From Comamonadaceae bacterium UBA4962 (lineage in GTDB: Bacteria; Pseudomonadota; Gammaproteobacteria; Burkholderiales; Burkholderiaceae_C): a DNA stretch of 64,000 bases. The notes under the pieces were generated by a model. That model was not told the DNA's origin and did no database searches. It worked only from the letters and a program-made list of their open reading frames with translations. Location of the stretch: contig DHAE01000023.1 in the NCBI GenBank assembly GCA_002397315.1, forward strand, positions 14,766-78,765, read 5' to 3'. This document shows positions 37,997 through 47,572 of this stretch, piece by piece. How positions within the stretch are numbered: position 1 is the stretch's first letter; every line of letters starts with the position of its first letter. The position numbers and the translations under genes were made by a program.

Positions 37997-38698
37997 ATGT
38001 TCTTCGTATTCGGCCCGATGGGGCAGATGTACCGCGGCGGCCCGGAGCAATTGGCCCAGGTGTCGCCCGTGCGCCGCGTGCAGCGGCCGCAGGCCCTGCG
38101 CACCCGCGGCCCCGACGTGGGGGACGAACCGCCGGAGGCCCGGGCATGGGCCCCGGCGCAGCAGGCACCGGCCCCTGCCGCCGCGCCGGCGGCGCCCGTG
38201 AACGTGCTCGCGCAGGTGGCCGTGAGCGCCTACGCGCAGACCGAGCAGGGGCCGCAGCAGGCGCGGCAGCCGCTCACGCGCGTGAGCGATGTCATGACGA
38301 CCGGATCGCTCTCGGTGCCGCCCGACGTGCGCGTGAACGATGCCTGGCAGACGCTGGCGGAATACCACGTGGCGCAGGCGCCGGTGGTGGATGCGCAGGG
38401 CCATGTGATCGGCCTGCTGCTGCGCGCCGACATGGCGCCGCTCGACCTGCTGCCGGAGCCTGGCAGCGTCAAGGCCGCGATCGAGCTGGCGCGGCGGCCG
38501 GTGTCGGAGGTGATGGTGAGCCCGGTGCCCACGGTCGCGCCCGATACCGAGCTGCGCCGCGTGGCGCGCGTGCTGCTGGACACGGGCATGCCCGGCCTGC
38601 CGGTGACGGATGAGTACGGCACGCTGGCGGGGTTCATCTCGCGCACCGACATCCTGCGCGCGGTGGCGGCCGACCCGCCGCTGGACCTCTGGAGCTGA
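37997..38698 (+). CDS. CBS-domain protein
   Basis: A 233-residue protein. Residues 1-85 are an unusual Pro/Ala/Gln-rich region. Two CBS units follow: VSDVMTTGSLSVPPDVRVND (about 96-115) with QAPVVDAQGHVIGLLLRADM, and VSEVMVSPVPTVAPDTELRR (about 169-188) with GLPVTDEYGTLAGFISRTDI. CBS pairs bind adenosyl nucleotides and regulate other proteins. No effector domain is attached. It may sense energy state. Confidence 0.88.
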   Translation: MFFVFGPMGQMYRGGPEQLAQVSPVRRVQRPQALRTRGPDVGDEPPEARAWAPAQQAPAPAAAPAAPVNVLAQVAVSAYAQTEQGPQQARQPLTRVSDVMTTGSLSVPPDVRVNDAWQTLAEYHVAQAPVVDAQGHVIGLLLRADMAPLDLLPEPGSVKAAIELARRPVSEVMVSPVPTVAPDTELRRVARVLLDTGMPGLPVTDEYGTLAGFISRTDILRAVAADPPLDLWS

Positions 38699-38704
38699 CA
38701 GGCC

Positions 38705-38721
38705 GGGCCGCTGACCGGCCC
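38705..38721. terminator. Hairpin between convergent genes
   Basis: GGGCCG (38705-38710) pairs with CGGCCC (38716-38721). It lies between the stops of the convergent CBS and CNNM genes. No T run follows, so it is a weak or RNA-stability hairpin. Confidence 0.4.
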
Positions 38722-38737
38722 GCGCCGTGGAGTTGGA

Positions 38738-40063
38738 TCAGTCGGCCAGTGCCGCGCTTTGCGACTCGGCGATCGCCACGCGCGGCAGCGGGCTCGCGAG
38801 CACCTTGTCGATGGTCTTGCCGTCCATGTCGACCACCTCGAACTGCCAGCCTTCCCACTGCACGGTGTCGGTCACCTTGGGCAGCTTGCCGGTCAGCAGC
38901 ATCACCATGCCGCTCAGCGTGTGGTAGCGGCCGCGCTCTTCCTCGGGCACGGCGTCGAGGTCGAGCCGGTCCTTCAGTTCGGGCACCGGGATGTGGCCGT
39001 CCAGCAGCCAGCTGCCGTCCTCGCGCTGCACCGCCCAGGAGGTGGCCGGATCGCGCGCATGGAATTCGCCGGTGATCGCCTCGATCAGGTCGCGCAGCGT
39101 GACGATGCCCTGCACTTCGCCGTACTCGTCGATCACGAAGGCCATCTGCAGGTCGGACTGGCGGAAGTTGTCGAGCAGCTCCATGCCGGTGATGGTCTCG
39201 GGCACGTAGAGCGCCGACTGCAGCGGCTGGGCCGACAGATCGCGCACGTCCTCGCGCAGCGAGCGCGACAGCCACTGGCGGGCATTGAGCACACCGAGTA
39301 CGTTCTCCATGCCGCCGCGCACCACCGGGAAGCGCCCGTGGTCCGACGACTCGACGAGCCGCAGGTTCTCCTCGAAGCTGTCTTCCACGTCGAGCACCAC
39401 CACGTCGGCGCGGGGCACCATGAGCGAGCCGATCTGGCGGTCGTCCAGGCGGAACACGTTGCGCACCATCTGGTGCTCGTGGGATTCGATCACGCCCGCG
39501 CTCGTGCCCTCGGCCAGCACGGCATGGATCTCGGCCTCGGTCACAGCGCTCGCGGTGTTCTCCTTCACGCCCAGCAGCCGCAGAAGGGCCTGGGTGGACA
39601 CCGACAGCAGCTTCACGAACGGCTTGGTCGCGAGCGCCAGCCAGTTGATGGGCCGCGCCACGAGCCGCGCCAGCGTTTCCGGGTAGCTCTGGCCCAGGCG
39701 CTTGGGCACCAGTTCGCCGACGACGATCGAGAAGTAAGTGATCACCACCACCACGAGGCCCGTCGCCGCATAGCCGGCGGTTTTCTCGGGCACGCCCAGC
39801 GAGAGCAGCCACTCGCCGAGCGGAGCGGCCAGGGCGGCTTCGCCGACGATACCGTTGAGCACGCCGATCGAGGTGATGCCGATCTGGATGGTGGAGAGGA
39901 AGCGCGTCGGGTCTTCGCCGAGCTTCATGGCGGCGATCGCGCCGGAATCGCCCTCATCGATCAGCTTCTGCAACCGGGTCTTGCGCGCGGAAACCAGCGC
40001 CAGCTCGGACATGGCAAAAAGGCCATTGAGAAGGATGAGGGCGAAAAGTATTGCTATTTCCAT
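38738..40063 (-). CDS. CNNM/HlyC-CorC family transporter
   Basis: A 441-residue membrane protein. Residues 1-180 form the DUF21 membrane domain (MEIAILFALILLNGLFAMSE at the start, with PTRFLSTIQIGITSIGVLNG). CBS domains lie at about 210-330 (VPRADVVVLDVEDSFEENLR; DLQMAFVIDEYGEVQGIVTL). The C-terminal CorC_HlyC domain has WLLDGHIPVPELKDRLDL. The family includes Mg/Co efflux proteins and is often annotated hemolysin-like without haemolytic function. It faces the CBS-domain gene convergently. The start at 40063 was taken because the upstream frame extension is not membrane-like. Confidence 0.88.
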   Translation of the reverse strand: MEIAILFALILLNGLFAMSELALVSARKTRLQKLIDEGDSGAIAAMKLGEDPTRFLSTIQIGITSIGVLNGIVGEAALAAPLGEWLLSLGVPEKTAGYAATGLVVVVITYFSIVVGELVPKRLGQSYPETLARLVARPINWLALATKPFVKLLSVSTQALLRLLGVKENTASAVTEAEIHAVLAEGTSAGVIESHEHQMVRNVFRLDDRQIGSLMVPRADVVVLDVEDSFEENLRLVESSDHGRFPVVRGGMENVLGVLNARQWLSRSLREDVRDLSAQPLQSALYVPETITGMELLDNFRQSDLQMAFVIDEYGEVQGIVTLRDLIEAITGEFHARDPATSWAVQREDGSWLLDGHIPVPELKDRLDLDAVPEEERGRYHTLSGMVMLLTGKLPKVTDTVQWEGWQFEVVDMDGKTIDKVLASPLPRVAIAESQSAALAD

Positions 40064-40182
40064 AGACGGGGAGTGGAGGCTCCCTCGGAGTGGTTCGGAC
40101 GCAAATTGTAAGAAGTCCCATCGCCGCTGGGGATTCAATGCCCGGCGGCGTAGGGAATTGGCCTGGCAGTGCAGTAAACCGA

Positions 40183-41181
40183 CTATTCTCGTCCGGCTCC
40201 GGTCTCGGGCATGCGCTGCGAGATCTCCAGCCCCGTGGCCGCGTCGATCTTCAGTCCCTTGGGCAGCGGGAACTTCACCGTCTCCTCGATGCCGTCCATG
40301 CGGCGCACCGCCACCGCGCCCAGGGCCTTGATGCGGTCGATCACCTGGCGCACGAGCACTTCCGGTGCCGAAGCACCCGCCGTGAGGCCCACGCGGGCCA
40401 CGCTTTCGAACCACTCGGGCCGGAGTTCGTCGGCGCTGTCCACCATGTACGACGGCGTGCCCAGCCGCACCGCCAGCTCGCGCAGGCGGTTGCTGTTGGA
40501 GCTGGTCGGGCTGCCGACCACGATGACGAGATCCACCTGCGCGGAAAGCACCTTCACCGCGTCCTGCCGGTTCTGCGTGGCGTAGCAGATATCCTGCTGC
40601 TTGGGCTCGCGCACCTGCGGGAAGCGCGCGCGCACGGCGGCGGTGATTTCGGCCGCGTCGTCCACCGACAGCGTGGTCTGCGTGACCACGGCGAGCTTGT
40701 CGGTCTGCGCCGGCTGCACCCGGGCCACGTCCTGCACGTCCTCCACGAGGTGGATCCCGTGGTCCAGTTGCCCCATGGTGCCTTCCACCTCCGGATGGCC
40801 CTTGTGGCCGATCATGATGAACTCGTAGCCCTCCTTGGCGAGCTTGGCCACCTCCACGTGCACCTTCGTGACGAGTGGGCAGGTGGCGTCGAAGATGCTG
40901 AAGCCGCGCGCCTCGGCCTCGGCCTGCACCGCCTTGCTCACGCCGTGCGCGCTGAACACCAGCGTGGCGCCGGGAGGCACGTCGGCGAGGTCTTCGATGA
41001 AGATCGCGCCCTTGGATTTGAGGTCGTTCACCACGTAGGTGTTGTGCACGATCTCGTGGCGCACGTAGATCGGGGCGCCGAACTTCTGCAGCGCGCGCTC
41101 CACGATCTCGATGGCGCGGTCCACGCCCGCGCAGAAGCCGCGCGGCTCGGCCAGTACGATTTCCTGGGGTTGGATGGCCAT
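40183..41181 (-). CDS. ispH: 4-hydroxy-3-methylbut-2-enyl diphosphate reductase
   Basis: A 332-residue iron-sulfur enzyme of the last MEP-pathway step to isopentenyl and dimethylallyl diphosphate. The three cluster cysteines are Cys17 ([10 protein letters not shown]), Cys101 ([10 protein letters not shown]) and Cys199 (ICYATQNRQ). Conserved HEIVHN and [15 protein letters not shown] are present. It lies 4 bases after the FKBP isomerase gene, an slpA-ispH operon as in other proteobacteria. Confidence 0.97.
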   Translation of the reverse strand: MAIQPQEIVLAEPRGFCAGVDRAIEIVERALQKFGAPIYVRHEIVHNTYVVNDLKSKGAIFIEDLADVPPGATLVFSAHGVSKAVQAEAEARGFSIFDATCPLVTKVHVEVAKLAKEGYEFIMIGHKGHPEVEGTMGQLDHGIHLVEDVQDVARVQPAQTDKLAVVTQTTLSVDDAAEITAAVRARFPQVREPKQQDICYATQNRQDAVKVLSAQVDLVIVVGSPTSSNSNRLRELAVRLGTPSYMVDSADELRPEWFESVARVGLTAGASAPEVLVRQVIDRIKALGAVAVRRMDGIEETVKFPLPKGLKIDAATGLEISQRMPETGAGRE

Positions 41182-41185
41182 GGCG

Positions 41186-41653
41186 TCAGAGCACTCCGAT
41201 GAGTTGCACTTCGAAGGTGACGGGCTGGCCCGCGAGCGGATGGTTGAAGTCGAAACGCACCGCGCCGTCGTCCCGCACCTCGAGCACCACGCCGGCGTAG
41301 CTGCCGGTGCCGTCCGGCGTGGGGAACTGCACCACGTCGCCCAGGGTGTACTGCTCGTCGGGATCGCCGAGTTCGGCCAGCAGCCGGCGCGCCACCCACT
41401 GCTGCATCTCCGGGTTGCGTTCGCCGAAGGCCTCGCCGGCCGGCAGCTCGAACGTGGTGCGCGTGCCTTCGGGCAGGCCGAGGAGGCGCTGCTCCATCGC
41501 AGGAGACAGTTCCCCGGCGCCCAGCGACAGCGTGGCGGGCTTGTCGCCGAACGTGTTGATGACGTCGCCCGAGGGACCGGCCAGGCGGTAGTGCAGCGTC
41601 AGGAAGGAGCCGGGCTGCACGGTGGGCACGGAAGAGGAAGCGTTGGAAATCAT
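41186..41653 (-). CDS. slpA: FKBP-type peptidyl-prolyl isomerase, SlpA-like
   Basis: A 155-residue protein with an FKBP core ([19 protein letters not shown], residues about 17-35) split by an insert-in-flap chaperone domain ([20 protein letters not shown]). [20 protein letters not shown] (132-151) is the conserved closing segment. This matches SlpA/SlyD-type proteins that speed proline isomerisation and act as chaperones. No SlyD-like histidine tail is present. The gene precedes ispH in one operon and is divergent from radC. Confidence 0.92.
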   Translation of the reverse strand: MISNASSSVPTVQPGSFLTLHYRLAGPSGDVINTFGDKPATLSLGAGELSPAMEQRLLGLPEGTRTTFELPAGEAFGERNPEMQQWVARRLLAELGDPDEQYTLGDVVQFPTPDGTGSYAGVVLEVRDDGAVRFDFNHPLAGQPVTFEVQLIGVL

Positions 41654-41764
41654 GGACAAAACGGGGGCCATCCGGCCTGCAAATGGTGTATAAAAATACA
41701 GTGTCCTGGCCGCGACGCCGCGGTCCGGGGGTGTGCCCGATTGTCCTTCCTTCTTTGCAACCTT

Positions 41765-42481
41765 ATGGCCCTCAAGACTCTGCCCGTCGATGCCCGACCC
41801 CGCGAGCGCCTGCTGGCGCGCGGCCCCTCCGCCCTGTCGGATACGGAACTCCTCGCCATCCTCCTGCGCACGGGCATCGTGGGCAAGGGGGTGATGCAGA
41901 TGGCCCAGGAGCTGCTGTCCCCCGCACTCCCCGACCCAGCCACGGGCGCCTTGCAGGGCGGCTTCGGCGGCATCGGCGGGCTGCTGCAGGCCGACGCCGA
42001 AGCCCTCCGGCGCATCAAGGGCCTGGGGCCCGCCAAGCGCACCTCGCTCGTCGCCGTGCTGGAGCTCGCACGCCGCATGCTGGCGCAGGCGCTGCCCAAG
42101 CGCGAGATGTTCCAGTCGCCGCGCGCGGTGCGCGACTACCTGCAGCTGCACCTCGGAAGCAAGCCCCACGAGGTGTTCTCGGTGCTGTTCCTCGACAGCC
42201 AGAACGGGCTCATCGCCATGGAAGAGATGTTCCGCGGCACGCTGTCGCAGGCCAGCGTCTATCCGCGCGAGATCGTGGTGCGCGCGCTCCACCACCAGGC
42301 GGCTTCGGTGGTGCTGGTGCACAACCACCCCAGTGGGCAGGTGCAGCCGAGCCGGGCGGACGAGGACCTGACGCGCGCGCTCACCGACGCCCTGCGCCTC
42401 GTCGATGTCCGCGTGCTCGATCACATCATCGTCGCGCCGGGCGCATCCCTGTCCATGGCCGAGGAAGGACTGCTGCGGTGA
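41765..42481 (+). CDS. radC: RadC family protein with JAMM motif
   Basis: A 238-residue protein. A helix-hairpin-helix ([20 protein letters not shown]) sits at about residues 82-101. The C-terminal JAB/MPN domain carries HNHPSG (186-191) and Asp199/Asp201, the zinc-binding set of JAMM metallohydrolases. The original DNA-repair assignment of RadC was withdrawn; the biochemical role is unclear, though relatives occur on mobile elements. The ATG at 41765 is preceded by a weak ribosome-binding region. Confidence 0.93.
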   Translation: MALKTLPVDARPRERLLARGPSALSDTELLAILLRTGIVGKGVMQMAQELLSPALPDPATGALQGGFGGIGGLLQADAEALRRIKGLGPAKRTSLVAVLELARRMLAQALPKREMFQSPRAVRDYLQLHLGSKPHEVFSVLFLDSQNGLIAMEEMFRGTLSQASVYPREIVVRALHHQAASVVLVHNHPSGQVQPSRADEDLTRALTDALRLVDVRVLDHIIVAPGASLSMAEEGLLR

Positions 42482-43707
42482 TCCCCTCGGGGGCCCACCG
42501 GCCGGCCTCACGGCCCCGTGCCTGGTGGGCGGTTGCCAGGCGGGCTTCCTGGGCCGTGGTGCCGGTGCTGCTCGCGGCCTGCGCGCGGCAGACCGTGCTG
42601 CCGGCGCAAGACACTGCGCCCCTGGCCGCGCGTCCCCCTGGCCCGGAGCTTCGGCTGATCGGCACCGCAAAGCTGCCGCACGGCCTGGAATTCCTCGGCA
42701 GCACGGTCGGGGGCATCTCGGGCATCGACTACGACCCCGTGCAGGACCGGTGGGTGCTGCTGAGCGACGACCGCTCCGCGCTCCAGCCGGCGCGGTTCTA
42801 TACCGCGCGGTTGCGCTATGGCGACGGTGCCCTCGCAACGCCGCAACTCACGGGCATGGCCACGCTGCGGCAGCCGGACGGGCGGCCGTTCGCGTCGCGG
42901 CTGCAGTCCTTCCGCGAAGGCCCCGCCGCGGGCGAGGTGGCCGATCCGGAGGCGGTGCGCTGGCTGCCCGGCGGCACCTCGCTGCTCTGGACCAGCGAAG
43001 GCGATTTCGCACGCGGGTTCGGTCCGGCCCTGCGGGAAACCCGTGCGGACGGCGCGGCGGTGCGGCAGTACGCGTTGCCCGCGGGCTTTGAGCCGCGCCC
43101 GGCCGAGGGCCGTGGCCCGCGCGCCAACGCCACGCTCGAAGGCCTCGCCCTGTCGCCCGATGGCCGCACCGCCTGGCTCGCCATGGAGGCCGCCTGGCGG
43201 CAGGACGGCCCGCTGCCAACCACCAAGGCGCCCGGCGGTCCGCTGCGCATCACGGCGCTGGACCTCGCCAGCGGCCGCGCCGTGCGCCAGATCGCGTACG
43301 TGCCGGACGCCGTGCCCCGCGAACGGCGCATTCCCTGGGGGCCGCGTCTCAACGGCGTGAGCGAGATCCTTGCCGACGGTCCCCACCATCTGCTGGTGCT
43401 CGAACGCGCCTACAGCGCCGGCGCGGGATTCTCGTCGCGCCTCTACCGCATCGACACGCGCGCCGCGAGCGACACGCTCGGACTCGACCGGCTCGTGCCC
43501 GGCAACCACACCCCTGCCGCCAAGGCGCTGGTGGCGAGTTTCCCCGGCCCGGGCCTGCCGGAAGCCGACAACCTCGAAGCGATGGCCTGGGGCCCGCCGC
43601 TGCCGGGCGGCCGGCGCGTGATCGTCTTCGCGAGCGACGACAACTTCAATCCTGCCCAAACCACGCAGTTCATTGCCGCGGAATACCTGGAGCCGGACGT
43701 GCCATGA
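42478..43707 (+). CDS. Esterase-like phytase-family lipoprotein
   Basis: A 409-residue exported protein. A GTG start at 42478 overlaps the radC stop (GTGA) and follows GAGGAAGG. An arginine-rich n-region and hydrophobic core lead to the lipobox LLAAC (Cys35), so it is a lipoprotein. The rest has repeated strands with [40 protein letters not shown] and [20 protein letters not shown], which fit the esterase-like phytase domain, a propeller. The substrate (phosphate ester or other) is not known. Confidence 0.85.
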   Translation: MIPSGAHRPASRPRAWWAVARRASWAVVPVLLAACARQTVLPAQDTAPLAARPPGPELRLIGTAKLPHGLEFLGSTVGGISGIDYDPVQDRWVLLSDDRSALQPARFYTARLRYGDGALATPQLTGMATLRQPDGRPFASRLQSFREGPAAGEVADPEAVRWLPGGTSLLWTSEGDFARGFGPALRETRADGAAVRQYALPAGFEPRPAEGRGPRANATLEGLALSPDGRTAWLAMEAAWRQDGPLPTTKAPGGPLRITALDLASGRAVRQIAYVPDAVPRERRIPWGPRLNGVSEILADGPHHLLVLERAYSAGAGFSSRLYRIDTRAASDTLGLDRLVPGNHTPAAKALVASFPGPGLPEADNLEAMAWGPPLPGGRRVIVFASDDNFNPAQTTQFIAAEYLEPDVP

Positions 43708-43837
43708 CCTGAAGGCGTCGATCCAAGGCGGGGCCAAGTCTGCCGTGCGCACCCATCCCACGCCGTCCGCACGGCCACCCCGGTTACTTTCCCCTCCGCC
43801 GCGGCCCCCGGCGCGGATCGGATACAACCGGCATTCC

Positions 43838-44506
43838 ATGACCGTGAAAGCCCGCTCTCTCCAGGACCTGCAACCGCTGCGCAAGGCGCTGGCCGAGGCC
43901 GCCGAGCGCGAGGCCCAGCGCCAGCGCGAGCGGCAGGAGGCTGCGCGCCGCGCCCGGGCCGAGCGCATGCTGTTCCAGGATGCCGTGGGCCCGGTACAGG
44001 CACTGCGCGGCATGCACGAGCGCCGCTGGCACGTGCCCGAGCCGCCCGAGCCGCAACCCGTGCAGCGCGAACTCGACGAGGAACGCGTGCTGCGCGAGTC
44101 GCTGAGCGACGAATTCGACGTGGGCACGCTGCTGGACGTGGACGACCAGCTCAGCTTCCGGCGCACCGGCATCGGCACCGACGTGACACGCCGCCTGCGC
44201 GCGGGCCACTGGAGCATCCAGCGACAGCTCGACCTGCACGGCCTGCGCACCGACGAGGCGCGCGAGGCCCTGGGCGAGTTCATCCGCCTCGCGCACCGCA
44301 CGGGCCTGCGCTGCGTGCGCGTCGTGCACGGCAAGGGCCTGGGCTCTCCGGGCAAGACGCCGGTGCTCAAGTCCCGCGTGCAGCGCTGGCTGGTACAGAA
44401 AAAGGAAGTGCTCGCCTTCGTGCAGGCCCGCCCGGCCGAAGGCGGCGCGGGGGCGCTGGTGGTGCTGCTGCAGCCGGGCCGGCGCCGCTTCGCGCAAGGC
44501 GGTTAA
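43838..44506 (+). CDS. Smr-domain protein
   Basis: A 222-residue protein. The N terminus is a charged coiled coil (LRKALAEAAEREAQRQRERQ). The C-terminal Smr domain starts near residue 135 with RQLDLHGLRTDEAREALGEF and has the signature VVHGKGLGSPGKTPVLKSRV. Smr domains are nucleases or nucleic-acid-binding modules related to MutS2. It lies next to a repeated element and converges with the sensor kinase gene. Confidence 0.88.
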   Translation: MTVKARSLQDLQPLRKALAEAAEREAQRQRERQEAARRARAERMLFQDAVGPVQALRGMHERRWHVPEPPEPQPVQRELDEERVLRESLSDEFDVGTLLDVDDQLSFRRTGIGTDVTRRLRAGHWSIQRQLDLHGLRTDEAREALGEFIRLAHRTGLRCVRVVHGKGLGSPGKTPVLKSRVQRWLVQKKEVLAFVQARPAEGGAGALVVLLQPGRRRFAQGG

Positions 44507-44609
44507 GAGCGCCTCACACGACCCGGCGAGGCGGTTCCGGCGAGGCGCCGCACCGCAGGCAGTACGCCAAGATGCGGCAACGACGCCAGAAGGGTCGTGT
44601 GAGCCGCTC
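44507..44609. repeat. Inverted-repeat intergenic element
   Basis: A 103-bp element between the convergent Smr and kinase genes. Its ends GAGCGCCTCACACGACCC (44507-44524) and GGGTCGTGTGAGCCGCTC (44592-44609) are inverted repeats with one mismatch in 18. Its left half is similar to the truncated sequence at 63947-64000. It has no open frame. It may be a small mobile repeat, and may also act as a bidirectional terminator. Confidence 0.6.
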
Positions 44610-46051
44610 TAACGCACCAAACCGCGCATCTCCAGCCGTACCCCCAGGCCGCGGAGATCGCCGCTCTTGTACAGCTTCAGCCGCCCGCCGTAGGCCTGCG
44701 CGATCTGGCTCGCGATCGCCAGGCCCAGGCCGCTGCCCTGCACCGACTCGTCGAACCGCACGCCGCGCTGCCCCGCCGTCTGCAGCTGCTCGGGCGTCAT
44801 GCCCGGACCGTCGTCCTCCACGTCCAGGCCGAGGCAGGCCTGCCCTGCGGGCGCGTCCTCCACCGACAGCGACACCGTCAACCGCACGCGGGAAGCGGCC
44901 CACTTGCCGGCGTTGTCCAGCAGGTTGCCCAGCACCTCCTCCAGGTCGGCCCGCTCGCCGCGCCACCGCAGGGCGCCCGGCGCGCGGTCGGCCAATTCCC
45001 AATCCAGCTCCTGCGCGGCGTGCAGGCGCCGCATCATGTGCAGGACCTGCGTGGCGCACGCACGCACGTCGACCACCTGCCCGCCGGCGCCCGGGTGGGC
45101 ATGCAGCGCGTCGCTCATCGTGCGGGCCTGGTAGCGGTCCACCAGTTGCGCCATCGCATCGACCTGCTGCCGCACTTCGTGGCTCGGCACATGGGGCTGC
45201 GCGCTGGCCTGTGCGCTCAGCAGGGCGAGAGGCTTCTTGAGCGCATGGTTCAGATCCACCGCATGGGCGCGCGCGCGGGTCACGACGTGCGCGTTGTGCG
45301 CCAGCAGGCCCGCCAGCTCGTTCTGCAGCGGCTGCAGGTCCCGGCCGGTGGGCGCGGCGAGATGCCGGAGCGCATCGCCCCCCGCAGCCTGGGGATCGCG
45401 CAGGGACGCCAGCAGCGCTTCCAACCGGCGCAGCGGCGCCAATCCCACGCGCACCTGCAGCCACGCCAGCACGCCGGCCAGGGCCAGCAGCACCCACCCT
45501 GCCAGCACCAGGTTGCGGTCGATCTGCACCATGCTCCCCTGCAACTGCGCCGCGGGCCCGTACACCGTGAGCGCCACCGGAGCGGCGGAGCTGCCGAGCG
45601 CGACGGGCACGGTGAGCGCCAGCAGCGGCTCCTGCTGCGGACCGGTGGCGGGATGCAGTGCGGCCGATCCCGCCACGGGACGGCCATCGGTGGGCAGGTG
45701 GTCCATGTCCCAGAGCGAGCGCGAGCGCAGCACCTCGCGGCCCGCCTCCGCCCGCCAGTACCAGCCGGCATAGATGGCGCTGAATTCGTCCGCACCGCCC
45801 GCCGCCTCGCGGAGCACGCCCTGCGCATCGCGCTGCAGGCGTGCGCCCACGCGCTGGGCCTTGTCGCGCAGCGACTGCTCGAAGCCGTCCAGCAGGCTGC
45901 GGTGCATCTGCCCGCGCAGCCACAGCCCGCCCGTGGACACCAGCAACAGCATGGGGATGATCACCAGCAGGGCGATGCGCGTGGCCATCGGCCACTGGGC
46001 CACTTTCAGCGCCCAGGCGGAAGTTGTTTCTCGTGCCTCAGCCATCCGCAT
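44609..46051 (-). CDS. Sensor histidine kinase, PhoQ-like
   Basis: A 480-residue inner-membrane sensor. Transmembrane segments are at about residues 23-44 and 181-199, with a periplasmic domain between them. The phosphoacceptor His269 lies in DLNHALKKPLALL, a PhoQ-like variant of the usual H box. The ATPase part has EEVLGNLLDNAGKW, VEDDGPGM and GSGLGLAI. The start overlaps the response regulator stop, so the two are coupled. The periplasmic domain lacks an obvious acidic patch like that of PhoQ, so the signal is unknown. Confidence 0.9.
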   Translation of the reverse strand: MRMAEARETTSAWALKVAQWPMATRIALLVIIPMLLLVSTGGLWLRGQMHRSLLDGFEQSLRDKAQRVGARLQRDAQGVLREAAGGADEFSAIYAGWYWRAEAGREVLRSRSLWDMDHLPTDGRPVAGSAALHPATGPQQEPLLALTVPVALGSSAAPVALTVYGPAAQLQGSMVQIDRNLVLAGWVLLALAGVLAWLQVRVGLAPLRRLEALLASLRDPQAAGGDALRHLAAPTGRDLQPLQNELAGLLAHNAHVVTRARAHAVDLNHALKKPLALLSAQASAQPHVPSHEVRQQVDAMAQLVDRYQARTMSDALHAHPGAGGQVVDVRACATQVLHMMRRLHAAQELDWELADRAPGALRWRGERADLEEVLGNLLDNAGKWAASRVRLTVSLSVEDAPAGQACLGLDVEDDGPGMTPEQLQTAGQRGVRFDESVQGSGLGLAIASQIAQAYGGRLKLYKSGDLRGLGVRLEMRGLVR

Positions 46052-46712
46052 CGGTCGCCACGAGCCGGAAGCCCTGGCCGCGTTCCGTCACCAACTGCGG
46101 CGCGCCGCCGAGCTTGCGGCGGATGCGGCCGATCAGCACGTCCAGCGTGTTGGAATCCGGATCGAGGTCGCGCGCATACACGTGCTCGGCGATGTCGGTG
46201 CGCGTGAGCAGTCTGCCGGGATGGTGCATGAAATACGCGAGGATCTTGTGTTCCTGCGCGGTGAGCTGCAGCGTCTGCCCGTGCAGCGCGAAGCGCCCCT
46301 GCACCACCTCGTATTCCAGGGGCCCCGAGCGCAGCGTCGCGGCGGCCGATCCGGCCGTGCGGCGCAGCATGGCCCGCAGCCGCAGCACCACCTCGTCCAT
46401 CAGGAACGGTTTGGTCAGGTAGTCGTCGGCCCCGGCATTGAAGCCCGCGAGCTTGTCGCTCCAGCGGTTGCGCGCCGTGAGCACCAGCACCGGCCAGCCG
46501 CGGCCGGCCTCGCGCCAGTCGTGCAGCACGCTCAGGCCGTCCTTGCGCGGCAGGCCCAGGTCCAGCACCGCGGCGCTGTAGGCTTCCACGCTGCCGGCGA
46601 ACGATGCGGATTCGCCGTCGTGCTCCACGTCCACCGCGAAGCCCGCGGCTTCCAGGGCTTCGCGCAGTTGCCGCGCCAGCGCTTCGTCGTCTTCCACCAC
46701 CAGTACGCGCAT
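46038..46712 (-). CDS. OmpR/PhoP-type response regulator
   Basis: A 224-residue regulator. The receiver domain has VVEDDEA (acidic pocket Asp8/Asp9), the phospho-acceptor Asp51 (VLDLGLPRKDG), Thr79 and Lys101. The C-terminal winged helix (about 130-220) includes LTAQEHKILAYFMHHPGRLL and DSNTLDVLIGRIRRKLG. Its start shares a base with the PepSY protein stop and it overlaps the kinase. A PhoP-like role on envelope genes fits the partner kinase and the PepSY neighbours. Confidence 0.92.
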   Translation of the reverse strand: MRVLVVEDDEALARQLREALEAAGFAVDVEHDGESASFAGSVEAYSAAVLDLGLPRKDGLSVLHDWREAGRGWPVLVLTARNRWSDKLAGFNAGADDYLTKPFLMDEVVLRLRAMLRRTAGSAAATLRSGPLEYEVVQGRFALHGQTLQLTAQEHKILAYFMHHPGRLLTRTDIAEHVYARDLDPDSNTLDVLIGRIRRKLGGAPQLVTERGQGFRLVATDADG

Positions 46713-47449
46713 CAGTCGTCGTCCACTTTCTGCCGCGTCACTTCCAGCGTGGCGGCATCCACTTCCAGTTCCAGCTTGAAGCCGTTGGGCTGCTGCAGCT
46801 CGACACTGTAGTAGGGGCGGCGCCGGTGGTCGGTCTCCAGCTCCACCTCCAGCACCAGCCCGGAGAATTTGGGGCGCAGCGATTCGAGCACCGCCGCCAT
46901 GGATTTCGGCGGGGCCTGCGGAGCGGCGGACTCGGGCGGATGCAGCACCTCGCCCGTGCGCACGTCCAGCAGCAGCTTCATCTCGCCCGCGGGCCGTTCC
47001 GAGAGCTTGACCTCGTACACCGCCTTGCCCTGGCCATCGCGCTCGAATTCGGCATTCACCACGCGCGCGCCGTATTTCTGCTCCAGTTGCCGAATGTAGC
47101 GGGCCATCTGCGCCAGCGGCACGGGCTGCGTCGGCCATTCGCGCTCCTGCGCCACGACGTCGCCCGAGGCCGCGTCCACCAGCACCTCCTGCTTTTCGCC
47201 ACGGGCGTCGATGACGGTGATCTCGTAGCGGAGTTCGCCCTTGCGCCCCCTCTTGGTCTCCACCTCGATGACGCGGCCACCGTACTTGCGGCCAATGTCC
47301 GCGATGATGCTGTTGAGGGGTTTGAGCTGGCCGGTGAGCACGCCGCGCCGCGCGGCGTCCTGCTCGGCGGCGGGCACCTGCGCGCACGCGAGCGCCGCCG
47401 CGGCGAGGGCCGCGGCCCGCAGGAGGGCACTCGGGGTCGGTCGTGTCAT
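46712..47449 (-). CDS. Secreted PepSY-repeat protein
   Basis: A 245-residue protein with a signal peptide (SALLRAAALAAAALACAQVP, about residues 7-26). Three PepSY units follow: IGRKYGGRVIEVETKRGRKG (about 52-71), EQKYGARVVNAEFERDGQGK (about 123-142) and a third at about 196-235 (GLVLEVELETDHRRRPYYSV). PepSY domains inhibit peptidases or act as periplasmic modulators of sensor kinases. It is co-transcribed with the response regulator and kinase, so it may tune the sensor. Confidence 0.85.
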   Translation of the reverse strand: MTRPTPSALLRAAALAAAALACAQVPAAEQDAARRGVLTGQLKPLNSIIADIGRKYGGRVIEVETKRGRKGELRYEITVIDARGEKQEVLVDAASGDVVAQEREWPTQPVPLAQMARYIRQLEQKYGARVVNAEFERDGQGKAVYEVKLSERPAGEMKLLLDVRTGEVLHPPESAAPQAPPKSMAAVLESLRPKFSGLVLEVELETDHRRRPYYSVELQQPNGFKLELEVDAATLEVTRQKVDDD

Positions 47450-47572
47450 CGCGCGATTATTGCGGCCCGCGTTAAACCGCCCATGAACGGGCGCTTCACG
47501 GTGGATTTAGGGACCGCGGCCGACACTGCCGCCATCCCTGACCGAACCTACGCAACACCGAAAGGAAACACC